Part shown: positions 24,501 through 35,027 of the stretch, piece by piece
Layout: every line of letters begins with the position of its first letter
Numbering within the stretch: position 1 is the stretch's first letter
DNA from: Turritopsis dohrnii
Taxonomy: Eukaryota > Cnidaria > Hydrozoa > Anthoathecata > Oceaniidae
NCBI GenBank assembly: GCA_027922465.2
Contig: BQMF02000779.1
Span: forward strand, 1-64,000
DNA length: 64,000 nucleotides
Direction of reading: 5' to 3'
Made by a program: the position numbers and the translations under genes
The notes under the pieces: model-generated
Seen by the model: only the letters and a program-made list of their open reading frames with translations
The model's database searches: none
Told to the model about the DNA's origin: nothing

Positions 24501-24798
24501 TAAAAATGTAATGTGTACAAATGTGATTTTAGCAGTAAAAGTAATAAACAAAATAAGTCTCTACCTCAGTTGGACCCTCTTTACCTTTTGCATACAATTT
24601 CCTTTCCTCATCCACATATACGAATTCACCTTCTTTAGTCGTCATTGAAGTATGTTGTTGTATATTGAACTCAAACACACACACATCTGCATCTTCAGAG
24701 CACTCCAAGTAACCCATTGCATTCTCTTCAACAACTTCCTCCTTCTGCAATGCCTGGTTTACACCGAGCGTTACAAGTAATATAAGTAACAGCTTCAT
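18543..24798 (-). CDS. Membrane-anchored multicopper oxidase (laccase/ferroxidase-like), 7 coding exons, about 694 aa
   Basis: Oxidises a phenolic or metal substrate while reducing O2 to water; the substrate is not clear. Coding exons: 24565-24798, 23014-23280, 22757-22930, 22560-22650, 20960-21243, 18905-19769, 18543-18712. Phases agree and the total is 695 codons. Signal peptide MKLLLILLVTLGVNQAL is followed by an extracellular part with all copper ligands. These are HWHG (about residue 133), YWYHSHVG (about 177), HPIHLHGHSF and HCHIDSHLALGM, whose Cys binds type 1 copper with Met in the axial position. A single transmembrane helix (ILAISFGVVIIFFITF) and a short basic tail end the protein, predicting a type I surface enzyme. 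Intron 2 has a GC donor; the rest are GT-AG. The start is fixed by the signal peptide and an acceptor one base upstream. Family certain, orthology not. Confidence 0.93.
19880..20800 (-). mobile_element. Non-autonomous Harbinger-like element in oxidase intron 5, with MADF remnant
   Basis: Inverted GGGAACGGGAA-rich ends face each other (CAACGGGAATGGGAACGGGA near 19899; CCCGTTCCCGTTCGCC near 20759). Between them, on the minus strand at 20310-20546, a 78-residue frame starts MATHRLEYEEDC. It ends in LIEEVRRYDCLWNTTS, the first part of a MADF DNA-binding domain like that at 52188-53165. Harbinger elements carry such an accessory gene. Exact ends and duplications could not be fixed. Confidence 0.5.
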
Positions 24799-24897
24799 TC
24801 TAAAATAATCATATTTCATTAAGTTATTTCCTGAAGTTAACGCTTAGTCCAATAAACTTCTGTTATCTTCTGTTTAACGCTACACGCCAAACCCTAC
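24799..24897 (-). other. Likely 5'UTR intron of the oxidase gene
   Basis: Minus-strand donor AACAG|GTAGGG at 24898/24897 and acceptor TTATTTTAG directly before AATGAAG give a 99-bp intron, with a non-coding first exon ending at 24898. Confidence 0.55.
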
Positions 24898-24954
24898 CTG
24901 TTTCGACGTCTGTTACCACAACCAAACAACATATACGACCTTTCCAACGAAGTT

Positions 24955-25005
24955 CCTCCTTTTAAAGTATATTCCACCCAATCTTTAACGCGCATGCGCT
25001 TGATT
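24955..25005 (-). promoter_or_regulatory. Candidate promoter of the oxidase gene with NRF-1-like palindrome
   Basis: GCGCATGCGC at 24990-24999 is a perfect palindrome matching the NRF-1 type consensus. A TATACTTTAAAAG stretch lies on the minus strand between it and the proposed first exon. Confidence 0.4.
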
Positions 25006-25470
25006 CACGAACAAATGTAAAAATGCAGTAAAAGGATGTTCAAATCATTTTCTTTAGAATTTTGATTGACGTTATAGCATTGTGCAACAACACGAAAAGT
25101 ATGGCTTAAATTTTATCCTTGAACTTAAAGGATTATTTATCAGACCGCGGGATCTTTGTAATTTAGGGATTATCTACTTTAGTTCCTTTTACAACTTCAT
25201 GCTGTTTTCATAGAATTTGTTTAGTTTCTTTCGAAGTGAGATTCATTAAATCGTCGGATGCCAGAAAAACATCAATTAATTTTTTGTAGTTCTTATCATT
25301 TGATGTTTCAGATGATGCCGAATAAACACATGGTTGTTGTTGTTTTAAATTGCATCAATCCTCGTGACCAAGTTTTTTCGTTATTCTAAACCATGACAAA
25401 AAGCCATGATGTGGTCGATTGAGACTCCAGATTGGTTGTCGAAATTGATATTATGAAAGATCTTAAAGAC
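25006..25470. other. Unassigned intergenic sequence
   Basis: No coding region or repeat supported between the oxidase promoter and the MITE to the right. Confidence 0.4.
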
Positions 25471-25473
25471 ATA

Positions 25474-25895
25474 CACGTATTTTTTTTATAAGAAACCAGT
25501 TTATAAGAAACTCTAGTCGCTCGAGCTCGGAAACCTAAGAAACTATGTAGTAAGCTCACTCTATTCTAAGAAACTGAGAAATTTTGAGAGGTAAATTTTT
25601 TCCGAATACCGAATCTTGTTTCCTGATGGAACAGACGATTATGTCAAGTTAGACGATTTCGATGGCATTGAAATGATTCTTTTGTAAAGACATAAACCTT
25701 CAGTTTTTGTGCAAGCACTGCAATAAAAAAGATAAGCATAAAAGTTTGTTCTCTGTGGCATTCCTCTCAATAAGGCAAAAATTCTTAGTGTATGATAAGA
25801 AACCCTTAAGAAACTTTTCTAGTAAATTTAGGGTAAATCTGTAAGAAACTGGCTAGAGACCCAAAAGCTTAGTTTCTTATAAAAAAAAAAACGTG
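25474..25895. mobile_element. 422-bp MITE with TA flanks
   Basis: Left end CACGTATTTTTTTTATAAG is the inverted match of the right end CTTATAAAAAAAAAAACGTG (one or two differences). Each is flanked by TA (25472-25473, 25896-25897). Internal AAGAAAC/GAAACT motifs recur near both ends. TA duplications and these termini fit a Tc1/mariner-type non-autonomous element. No ORF. Confidence 0.7.
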
Positions 25896-25899
25896 TAGA

Positions 25900-27100
25900 C
25901 GCCCTATGCTCCACAACTAAATCACTTGGTTGAAAATGCCTTCAAAGCTTAAAATATCTTGAAAATATGCTAAGCCTGGAAATTTCTTTCGAATTTCATG
26001 ATGATGGGAGATTTTGATTACAAGGTGCTCTATGCTTTGATCTAACACCGTTACCAGAACTCCTTCCCATAGATATCATAGACGGACACGAAACAATACT
26101 ATCAGAAAATTTCTGACTGAAGATCAAAATAAAAGCAACTAATAACAATTCTTTTTGATCAGAAGCTTGTGGTATACATTAGACTTGGTTTTGAAAAAAC
26201 CAAGCGAAGTTTAATCTAAAAAATATCTTCTACTTTTAGGATATTTTGTGGAAAGATGCATTATACCATGGTCGTGATGCATAACTATTCAATGCGGAAT
26301 CGTGTATTCATGTTAATGATTTCATTAATAGCTATTGACGATCTCAGCAAGAATTCTTATAATTGTTTTAAAAATTTTATTGATATTTTGTCAAGCTTAT
26401 TTGTGTTGTTTTTGAAAATTTTCTTTGGTAATTTTAGGTGTTTTGGAAACTTAATCTTTGAGCTATTAGTAGGACGTCGAGTGGACTTAGAAAGATCTAA
26501 TCAATATCTAATCATTTATCGGAAAATTTTGTCCATTCATAGTGACTATTCTTTGCGGTCTATGCCATATAATTATGATGAAACAAGCTGTGATGCTAGT
26601 AAACATCCGCAGGACTTTAAAACTTTAAGACTTTAAAAGAGACGGGCGCGATAAAGAAATTCCTAGTGCTTTATCGCAGATAAAACAACCGTTTTTTTTC
26701 CTTCCAAAAATTTCCTTGCAAATTTCCCCAAAAATATTTCGCCAGGCAGTGTTCTAAGATTTTGACGTCATACCAATCATGAGTCACACCCAGTTCGTTC
26801 ACAAACTTTATGAATGGATGTATCAATAAGGTGAATTTAATTATGGGATATGTTAAAGCGTTTGTAGCTAGACACAACGTACTCTCCAGTTTTTAGTTCC
26901 AAACTAAATGTCGCAAATAATGCGTCAGAAAGATCAATATGAGAGATAGAGGACATAAGGTAATCTACTTCAATTTTCCTTTAATTTCCTTTCCTTTCAG
27001 AATTTAAAATAAAAATATTTTCATTACTCTATTAGATGGACGAAAACACATTATTTCACGCTGTGCTTAAAGGTTTTTTGACATCATTAAGTAAAAATAG
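25900..27100. other. Unassigned AT-rich sequence
   Basis: The 126-residue plus-strand frame at 26256-26636 has no recognisable domain, is rich in F, L, I and N as expected from AT-rich DNA, and is not supported as a gene. Confidence 0.4.
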
Positions 27101-27339
27101 GTATTTTAAGGATTATTTGAAATTATTTGTCTTCTACCTAATCTGTCTGAACTTATTATGTATATAGAAAATTCTATTATCTGACCGGATATTATACTAT
27201 AGCAACGTATTAAAGCATTTTGCGCAGTCCCAATATGAACATTTGGTTCCTGTTTGTCGTTGTGATGAAAGACGAAAGATTTGTCTTGATTAAAGAAAGC
27301 TCTCTCCGAAAAATAAATAAATAAATAAAAACCAAAAAT

Positions 27340-27660
27340 TAGTAGTGAATTTTCAAGAATTTTTGGAAAAACACAGGAATAACAGTAATCATGTTCGTGT
27401 TTAGGCTCCAATATAGTCTTGCTACAGATGCCACATTTAAAGACACGAGCAAATTCTCTGGACCTGTACAGGAGTAACTTCATGTTCTCAGTGCACTTTA
27501 TGACATCTTTGTGTATTGTGTCTGCAACAGATTCAGTCCAGGTGTTTTTTTGTGACCCACCTCTCCTGCATTTTTTCTTGGGCCTCCTTGATCTTTTGGT
27601 ATGTGGATTCTTGGAGCAAACTGAACAATTGATGAGGTTATGTTCCTCCCATTCCAAGGT
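27340..27660 (-). CDS. Zinc-finger/RING-like exon, possibly RAG1 N-terminal-like (partial)
   Basis: The minus-strand frame reads EWEEHNLINCSVCSKN, a basic stretch (KRSRRPKKKCRRGG), then SVADTIHKDVIKC, then FKCGICSKTILEPK with HEHDYCYSC. The CxxC pair, basic linker, KDV segment and CxxC-H-CxxC order is the layout seen in the non-core N-terminal part of RAG1 and of RAG1 N-terminal-like transposon proteins. It could also be an unrelated RING-type E3 fragment. No ATG is in frame, and the frame after about 27340 (AT-rich, TTTATTTATTT) is probably intron or decay. No catalytic core or recombination signal pair is recognised nearby. Family assignment is an inference from motif order only. Confidence 0.4.
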
Positions 27661-27690
27661 TCGGTGTTACTTGTTGTTTGTTTTTGGAGA

Positions 27691-27716
27691 ATGTTGTCAT
27701 GGTAGCATGACAACAT
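27691..27716. repeat. Perfect 26-bp palindrome
   Basis: ATGTTGTCATG, loop GTAG, CATGACAACAT: an 11-bp perfect stem directly upstream of the zinc-finger exon on the minus strand. Confidence 0.8.
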
Positions 27717-27867
27717 AAACAAAAATTGGACGTGTTTCCGTCAACAAAGAATCTTTCGACACGAATTGTAAGTTTTTAGCAAAAGCTTTAGACTGCGTAT
27801 TAGACGTCGTCTAAATTAAGAGCTTATTTGTTTTATCTATCCTTCTCATCGATCTCATGTCATCCAC

Positions 27868-28020
27868 ATGACACAAAACAGTGTCAAGGATGAGATCGGC
27901 ATTCCTAAGGCCGGATTGCTTGAGATCGGCATTACTAAGGCCGGATTGCTTGAGATCGACATTGCCAAGGCCGGATTGCTGACTTCGCTACTGCTTTTAC
28001 TGCTTATTGTATTTCTATGA
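27868..28020 (+). CDS. Small ORF (50 aa) with three 10-residue repeats and a hydrophobic tail
   Basis: ATG at 27868; stop at 28018-28020. A 30-bp DNA repeat (TGAGATCGGCATTCCTAAGG and ten more bases) occurs three times at 27891-27980 and encodes LLEIGITKAG-type decapeptides. The last copy runs into LTSLLLLLLIVFL, a hydrophobic end long enough for a short membrane anchor. The repeats are GC-richer than the surroundings. No family is recognised; translation is unproven, and the frame may be a chance product of a minisatellite. Confidence 0.35.
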   Translation: MTQNSVKDEIGIPKAGLLEIGITKAGLLEIDIAKAGLLTSLLLLLLIVFL

Positions 28021-28124
28021 CTGAAAGCACCCTCGTTGTTCCGATTACCAGGAGTGAGATGGATGAATTAGATTAGACAAATCACACCGAAACACCAACA
28101 ACTTAAGTTTTGATCAACAACGAT

Positions 28125-28263
28125 ATTTTGACAAACTTGCCAACCGTTTTGATGTGATCATCATAAATTATTCCACAGTGTTTTGCAGTTAACCTATAAT
28201 TAAGTACTTAGCCTGTAAGAATATAGCATCAAAACGAGGCTGACTTGTACAGTTTGGCAAAAT
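28125..28263. mobile_element. 139-bp MITE, family shared with 48348-48517
   Basis: Ends ATTTTGACAAACTTGCCAA and, inverted, ATTTTGCCAAACTGTACAAG; inner inverted motif CGTTTTGATG / CATCAAAACG. The second copy at 48348 has the same plan, including CATCAAAACGAGGC. Confidence 0.65.
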
Positions 28264-28269
28264 ACATTT

Positions 28270-29640
28270 GACCTCATTATTTCGGACAAAATCCTGGTCC
28301 CGTCCGCATTTACAAACCCGCAATAAATCTCGTTATCTTCGAAGTAGCGCTATCTTGAACTTTTATCGGATCCATAGACAGTTTGAGACTCGTGACTCGA
28401 CTGTAATGCCGTTTTTATTATTCAAACTTTCAAAATGACACAAGAAATAATAAAGGTTTTTATACCAAAACTTTTTCGGTTAAGACTGGTTTTGCAACTC
28501 TCTATTTCATATGAATTGCAGCAGGATGGAATCATGATTTTGTTGTTAGTAATAAGCATTTGTACTGAAAACATAGTTATCAACGAATAGAAACTTATAA
28601 TACGATTTTAGTCTGGATTACCTGTTTTATTATACCGTTTTAACTCAACATTGACAGTCATTTTGCATTGATGTTTTTCCTGTGCGTTAATCTAATAATA
28701 AAGAATAATTAGGACAAAATGAATGCCATTACCTTCACTGTCTAACCCCCTGGAAAGGTGTTTTATTTCCTTTATACCTCATTGTTGGCTTTTTGATTAC
28801 CTTCATCTTTGTAAATTGAGAAAATATGTAAATCCAAATCTTTTCTTTTGGCGAAGTCCATCAGAATTGAATGTCCGTCAGGGAATGTATGCCCCAAGAG
28901 TATTTCCAACACAAACACCTGTATGTTTACCGGCAGAGGTAATTTATTGGGAGATTTCGCAATTTGTATGAAGGAAAGCAAAACGCGTTATATACATTTT
29001 CGAATTTCAATTTCTCTGTAAAATGATAACATAATGATAAGAGGTCAACTATGTTAAGAAAAAAAATATGCAATACTTCAAAACATTAAAAAGCAATAAA
29101 TTTAGTTCACTTTAACTTACTGGGGAAAGACAGATCTTCCCTGGTTTAACATCTCAACTTTACAGTAGCGTCAAAACAAACACCTTCCTCTTCAGCACAT
29201 AAAACCACAGTTACTAGAAGAAAAATATACTGGTCTGCAAAACTATGGGTAAGTTGATTATTAAACATCTACTCATCAGAAATGACAGCTGAAGATAAAA
29301 CTGACAGAAAATAATTGTACTTCGGTTACCTATGGTCATAGAAAAAATCATGTGTTCAATAGGAAAGAAACGTCTCAACAACCGATAGCAAATATCAAAA
29401 ACAGGAATTTTTCTCTCTGTCTTGAAAGAACGATAATTAATACTGACAACATATTAAAGTCACTAGAACTGTGACAACATTACATTCGTACAGAAAACAA
29501 CAATTAACCCTCAATAAAACGAATTGATAAAAATGACAAATAGTAATATTCAAATATACAAAAAGCCATACCAAACACTTTCATTTTGACCATTAATTAT
29601 GGCATCCCAAAATTAGTAGATCATGGGACTTTCTTTCAGG
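28270..29640. other. Intergenic stretch; possible minor exons, none firm
   Basis: A minus-strand segment at 28772-28921 begins after an acceptor-like ACATACAG and reads VFVLEILLGHTFPDGHSIL. Another at about 29120-29230 ends at a donor-like CCCCA|GTAAGT. Neither could be tied to a gene. The bZIP exon to the right may be spliced onward, since GA|GTAAGTGA overlaps its stop codon. Confidence 0.25.
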
Positions 29641-29647
29641 CAGTCAC

Positions 29648-30570
29648 TTACTCAATTCCTAGTTTTTCTTTCATATATTTAACTTGTTTTGTCATCCTTT
29701 CAAATTGAGTTTTTAAAGTAAGATTATGTTTTATCAGAGCAGATTCTCTTTCAAACAACTTGTGATGACGTTGCTTACGCTTCTGACGTACAATTTTACT
29801 GGCCTCATTATTGCGTTGTCGTCTCATCACCAAACGTACATCATCTGTTTTGTCAGCATGATAGATTCTTTTACGACCTCGTTTCTTAGATGATTTGTCC
29901 TGTTCTGATTTGTTACATGTCTTACCATCAATTGTGATGTCCTTATTGTGAAGCGGGCATGAAGACAAAAGGACCTGCTCAACTTTGTCACGTGATGCAG
30001 TCAAGCAGGAAATCTCGCTATTTCCATTTTTCAATAAGACAACAGCATCATTAGAATTAGACAACAACTCAAGCACATTTTTGAAAATATACTGTTCATC
30101 ATTTTCCAGCAAATGTATTTCTTTACTGCATAAATGTTCACTAGACTCAGCAGAATGATTACTTAGACTATGAACAACTTCGTCATGCTTTGTAAGTTCT
30201 TTTAAGGCATGATCATTTTTACTACTTCCAACAAACTTTACATTATCTCCTGTGTTTTTCTTGTTGTCATTGGTACTTTCTTTTCCACCTTTTTGTTGGT
30301 TTCTGATTTCATCTTCTTGCGAGTTCAAAACATCAATCATATCACATATCGAAAGTTTCCGTTGTCGATCTGGGGGATACAGTTGTGAATCAATGTCTTT
30401 GTTGACTGATGATTCAATTGAAGTCAAGGAAGAAATTATGTCCCAATCACTCTCATAAACCGACTCCCATTCACTGGTAAATGGCTTTGCTACCTTGATT
30501 GAATCAAATAATATGTCTTCTTCTAAAAGTCCTTTGGAAAACTTTCTGCATCCCCAGATGTCAGAAGCAC
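29648..30570 (-). CDS. bZIP transcription factor, last coding exon (C/EBP- or PAR-like)
   Basis: Acceptor TTCCATTTTAG at 30571 opens a frame of about 306 residues to the stop at 29648-29650. The N-terminal part (ASDIWGCRKFSKG, then EWESVYESDWDIISSL) is acidic and looks like an activation region. A low-complexity middle follows, then NLS-like KKRGRKRIY. At the end is a basic region, RRQRNNEASKIVRQKRKQR (N-x7-R spacing), with a short leucine-zipper-like coil to the C-terminus. A C-terminal bZIP with RNNEA is typical of C/EBP and PAR groups; which one is not clear. The first in-frame ATG inside this exon is at 30340, so the true start probably lies in an upstream exon. That is not settled, because the best upstream exon ends in a TGA. 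Confidence 0.8.
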
Positions 30571-33157
30571 CTAAAATGGAATAAAATTATCATCAGCTTT
30601 ATATTTCATTATAACCAACTTCCCCAAATTAGACAGTGTTTTTACACTGAAAGTTACACTGAAATTTAAAATAAAGGTGACTGGATATCACTTCTTACTA
30701 ATTGATACAACAACTTTTAATCAAGGCAAGCTTTTTCCCAATGTTTACGGATGACTTGGAATGTTTAGACTTTACTAAACACAGATCTTAGAGAATCGAA
30801 TTCATTTTATTGCATATTGATTTTGCCAAAGATGGTGTAAGCCAAAAGACTTTTAAAACTTAAAATCTTTTACTATTCAACATTGCAAATAATTTGAAAT
30901 ATTTCAATTTCATTTGATCAGAATTCTTTGTACTGTAGAAAGCTTTCACAGGGTTGCCAGTAGCAATTAAATTTCTATTTCAAGGCCATTCAAGGTCTTT
31001 TAGGCCATTTTTCAGTAATTTTAAAAGTCATTTCCAGGAAAAAATCTAATGATTCAAACAATTTATCTGACACAAAACAGCAATTATCAAGGCAGAATAG
31101 TTCAATAAACAACAGTAACTCTCTCTTCTATATAAACTATAAAATCAATATATATATTTCATAGAGGTACTTTTCATGTGAACGGTAAAGCAGATACATT
31201 TAACAAACATCTTTTATCAATCTCTATCAAACCTGTATTAAAAAACATGTCTAAAAATCACTACAATTATATATTGTCAAAATTATTTCCCTCTGTCAGC
31301 AGAAAAATAAAAATGCTATTACAGCTTCCTATCAGCATTACAACTTGAGGTAAGCAATCTTGTTAGGACATTCAAATTATTTTCTGTGAGAAAATCTCAA
31401 ATCATAAAAATCATTTCTCCTTGACTAATAAAAAAGAGATTACATTGCCTTGTACTCCTTTTCTAGATTTAAAATTATATATGTCATCGAAGTCTTTCAA
31501 AATTTTGGGCTTATCTTCCACTGTTCGACAGAAGAATGCAGATTTAGCAGGGTTTTTTTTGTTTTTTTTTAAATCACTCGCCCCACTCAAGGCCAAAGCC
31601 ACTACAAGGGGTGGGGCCACATATTATATCATAGGGTTAATCTCCCCGACTAGCCTTCATTTCCCCCGAGGGAATCGAGTAGTTCCAGTACCTCCAGGAG
31701 TCGTGACTTTTTCAACACCCGACTTCAGTGGGGTTGAACCCTCAATATTGGGTTCCTAATCTCAATGCTTTAACCACTGAGTCGCTACTGTATAAAATAG
31801 ATGCTTATTAAACTATTAATATCTATTACTACTGTAAAGCGGGATGACTTCGATCAGTAAAAATAAACTGTTTAAACTCTGAAATTAAAGCATGCGTTTT
31901 TCACATTTTTTAAGATTTTCATTTAGATTCTTATTGTAAAATATCATCGGAATCATCTTCAAGTGAAACAATCAATTTCTTCCGAAATTAACAACGAAAA
32001 ACATCATTGGTCATCGCTCTGCGTCGTATTCAAGACTTTAGCTTTTTGGTATATAATGTGAAGTATAGAGGCTGAATGTAAAGAAAATTATATGTCTGAA
32101 AGAAATTCTGTTCTTCACCGCTATATTCTGTTTTTCTTTTCCTTATTCCTTTATCGGTTATATTGTGTTTATAAAAACAGAAAAAAAATGATGTTTTACA
32201 TCGCTATAAGTTACATGTTCGCAAGAACTTCGTGAAAAAAATTTTGTTTGAGATACAATGAAATTTCAATGTTAATTTCGTTTCATATTAATGAGGTTCA
32301 CACGTGTGAACGTTGCAAATATCTTTTGTTTTACTAACATTCGCTGATCTTTTACGGTAGAACATTTACCGCGGATGACAAATGGTGGTCTGTTAATATT
32401 GTAATAATGGTACTTTAAAAACATTATCAAATATAATTATAAGAATTTGGCATTTCTCATAAGCTGATCGAAGTCACCCCATAATCGATATTGTTGTTTT
32501 CTTGGAAAGATCAGGTTATTTCTCTGGAATTACAAGTTTAGTTAATGTGTGAAATTTTGCACTGAAATGGAAGAAATATGTAATGTATAATGATTCCAAA
32601 GTTTCAGAAGTAATGGTTTAGCATTTCGAAAGTTACTCGAAGTCACCCCGCTTTATGGTACCAAAGCGACAGCGAAACAGAACACCCTCATACACTATAT
32701 ACTGAAAAAAGTAGGTATATACCACCAGAATTTTCGGAAATTGCTAAACTTATTAGGACAAATGCAATGCTACACAGAAGAAACATTGGATTGTGAATTT
32801 AATAACTATTAACCATCACAGATATTGTTAAAATGACAATAACTGAAAAAAATCAAAAATGAGAATGAATTTCCAAGGTTATTCAAGGTCCTCAAGGTCA
32901 CTTTTTTAAATTCAAGGCTTTTCAAGATCCGCTGGCAACCCTGTTTCATGATAGTTTAAGGTTGGTCAGTGTCAAAAATGAAAAACATTGTTCATTCTAA
33001 CTTAACAGTGTTTAAATCATTTAAAAAAATGTCTTTTGATTCTTCATCGTGTCCACAAAATGATGTTAAACGTCTCTGCTGTTGTACCATATAAATAGCT
33101 ACACCTCAACAGCAAAAAAATAAAACATTCTAGTGGTACAACAAAAGCTACACTTAC
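30571..33157 (-). other. Proposed large intron of the bZIP gene
   Basis: Between acceptor 30571 and a strong donor CAG|GTAAGTG at 33158/33157. AT-rich. It holds a SINE at 31549-31790 and a non-identical pair of short phrases on natural repeats (TTTCAAGGCCATTCAAGGTC near 30980 and AAGGTTATTCAAGGTCCTCA near 32876, with GGCAACCCTG/CAGGGTTGCCAG at 32934 and 30949). The last pair is inverted and may bound a 2-kb element. Confidence 0.45.
31549..31790 (-). mobile_element. tRNA-derived SINE
   Basis: Minus strand: GCGACTCAGTGGTTAAAGC (box A-like) and GAGGGTTCAACCCCAC (box B) form a tRNA-like head. A GC-rich body with GGGGAGATTAACCC and GGCCCCACCCC follows, then an A-rich tail (TTTAAAAAAAAAC). Stands out from the AT-rich intron by base composition. 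Different family from the tRNA-like modules at 2.4-6.9 kb. Confidence 0.75.
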
Positions 33158-33321
33158 CCTGGTCAAAGACAATACTTGGATTCTTGACTCAAGGGACCAG
33201 TGAAAGTTTGATCTGCATTTAAAAATGTAAGAATGTTGTCTTCTTTTACATATTTACTACCACTGTCATAATTCCTCGAAGTTTCATGCCCTCGCTGGCA
33301 AAATACATGTATTCTTGCCAT
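33158..33321 (-). CDS. Possible first exon of the bZIP gene (52-codon frame)
   Basis: ATG at 33321 opens MARIHVFCQRGHETSRNYDSG and ends in TGA at 33163-33165, five bases before donor CAG|GTAAGTG. The splice phase would join it exactly in frame with the bZIP exon (G|GT GCT), so the TGA is the only thing separating the two reading frames. It may be an upstream ORF, a leader exon or an error. Confidence 0.35.
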
Positions 33322-33660
33322 AGTAAAATCTTCCACAAATGCTACTATTTTATTTTATTTTTCTTGCGCGTATGATGCAAACAGAAATGATCAATCCAGT
33401 CACTATCTCTAACTTGCAACTCACAACCTTGCAACAACAAAAAGAATTCCTTGCTAGAAGAAAAAAAAGAAAGGTCGTTCTTGATGCTCACTTAGATCAA
33501 TACTAGAGAAACGATAAAGCATTTTATAAGTTGATAAAGCGAGTTTTTTTACTTGCGAAGCCGTTATCCGAAAATCAAAATTGGGTGGATTGTATTGTGG
33601 GCGTGCAGAGCGTGTCTGGGCACGAATGATGGGCGTACGATGTATCATACATTTCTCTAT
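33322..33660. other. Upstream region of the bZIP gene
   Basis: Mixed sequence with a GC-richer patch (GTGGGCGTGCAGAGCGTGTC) at 33597-33616; likely promoter-side DNA, no motif strong enough to name. Confidence 0.3.
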
Positions 33661-33661
33661 A

Positions 33662-33733
33662 GTCAAACGTGTCCAACATTTCATCCAACATCGAAAATTT
33701 TCGGTGTTGGATGAAAGGTTGGACACGTTTGAC
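33662..33733. repeat. 72-bp near-perfect palindrome
   Basis: GTCAAACGTGTCCAAC through ATCGAAAATTTTCGGT to GTTGGACACGTTTGAC; only about two unmatched positions per arm. Forms the left end of the 33662-34450 element. Confidence 0.85.
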
Positions 33734-34450
33734 CAAAAGCAAAATTTGAAAAAGAAGAAAAAAATGTGTTGAATGAATGAAGCAAAAATGTGTTGGATAA
33801 AAGTTTGATCGCGATCAAAAACTTTTCAGCTTCATCGAACACATTTTTCATGTTGGATGCGTTTGACCACTTTTTCATCCAACACTATGTGAAAATGAAG
33901 TCATCATATAGCAAACGAATGTCATTCGAATGTTAAAACGTTTGAATTTTAATAAACAAGACCGCATTTTTGTATGTCAAATCACATCACGAGTTTCAGT
34001 GCAAAGATGAGCAACCAAGAAGAAGCCACGATCAGCGATAGCTCAGCTGACAGCGTCGATTCTGTTAAAGGGAAAGCCTTCAAAAAATACCAAAGAACCA
34101 TTGTAAAAGATATGGATATGCCCTGAAATAAAGCATTATCATACCAAAACACGGAAGGGAAAAAGTTGCTTCCAACTCGCTCCTTCTTTTCATCCATTCT
34201 CTGGTTTTTCCCCGGCACGGCTTTTCGTCGGCAGAGAATCCAAACGTTCCGATAAAATAACACCCATCTTGAGTTTGAGAGAATGAATGGACCTGTTTTG
34301 TTTTTATAGAAGGAGAGAATGAATGAACATAGATGTTCGATGACATGTTGCATGATCGTTTGACCGTCACGAAATTTTCATCCAACTTCCATCCAACAAA
34401 CATCCAACACGATGATGAAAGTGTTGGATGAAATGTTGGACACGTTTGAC
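33662..34450. mobile_element. Non-autonomous Harbinger relative (about 790 bp)
   Basis: Left end GTCAAACGTGTCCAAC and inverted right end GTTGGACACGTTTGAC; subterminal CATCCAACA/TGTTGGATG hairpins like those of the large Harbinger element that starts 11 bp to the right. Inside, a plus-strand ORF at 34007-34126 (MSNQEEATISDSSADSVDS) resembles the start of a Harbinger MADF protein. A CTA may be duplicated at the ends, with two unpaired bases on the left. Confidence 0.6.
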
Positions 34451-34457
34451 CTAAGCT

Positions 34458-34460
34458 TTA
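34458..34460 (+). repeat. Harbinger target-site duplication, left (TTA)
   Basis: TTA immediately before AGGCCGGCGC; TTA also follows the other end at 60205-60207. Three-base TTA/TAA duplications are the Harbinger rule. Confidence 0.8.
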
Positions 34461-34929
34461 AGGCCGGCGCAAATAATGCATCCAACATTTCATTCAACAT
34501 CGTAAATTTCTCATGTTGGATGAAATGTTGGACGCATTTGAGAAGTTTCAAAATGTATGAAAATTTCAAAAAGAAGAAAAAAATCGTGTTGGATGATGTT
34601 GGATGAAGTTTGATCGCCATCAAACATTTCATCCAACATTTTCGGCAAGATCAAAGGAAGCTTCCGAATTTCTCTCGCTATTTTTCACGTTGCATGCATT
34701 TGAGGCAATTTTCGTCCAACATATCAAAATAGTCTCTGCGCTGAGTGCAAAAGGCATTGAGAAGGAGCGTTTTTCGAATCTTTTTTATTGTTTCGAATGT
34801 TTTTTTTGACAATCGAATGTTACAAAACAAAAGAGAGCTTTCATTGAAGAACGTGAGTGGGATATTAAGTTAACGACGTCGTTACAGAACGAACAACACC
34901 GTCTTAACAAGTTTATCTGCCACTTTCTA

Positions 34930-34945
34930 CTCGTATAAAATTTTA
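34930..34945 (+). promoter_or_regulatory. TATA-like box upstream of the zinc-finger ORF
   Basis: CGTATAAAATTTTAG about 90 bp before the ATG at 35028. Spacing fits a Pol II core promoter; 5' end of the non-LTR element is likely close by. Confidence 0.35.
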
Positions 34946-35027
34946 GTCTCGCACTTACTTTACTTGCAAACTAAAAGGACAGATACCCCACGTTTGCTTT
35001 GCCCCTGCCTGTACGTAGAACAGCACG

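Noticed and set aside
26256..26636. 126-residue plus-strand ORF as a membrane protein gene
   Set aside because: Hydrophobic residues reflect TTT/ATT-rich DNA; no signal, splice sites or domain.
33454..33726. Minus-strand 90-residue ORF
   Set aside because: Its first part is the hairpin end of the mini-Harbinger; the rest has no domain.
33982..34403. Minus-strand ORFs of 107-123 residues in the mini-Harbinger
   Set aside because: Overlapping frames without domains in a non-autonomous element; the plus-strand MADF-like start is the better reading.
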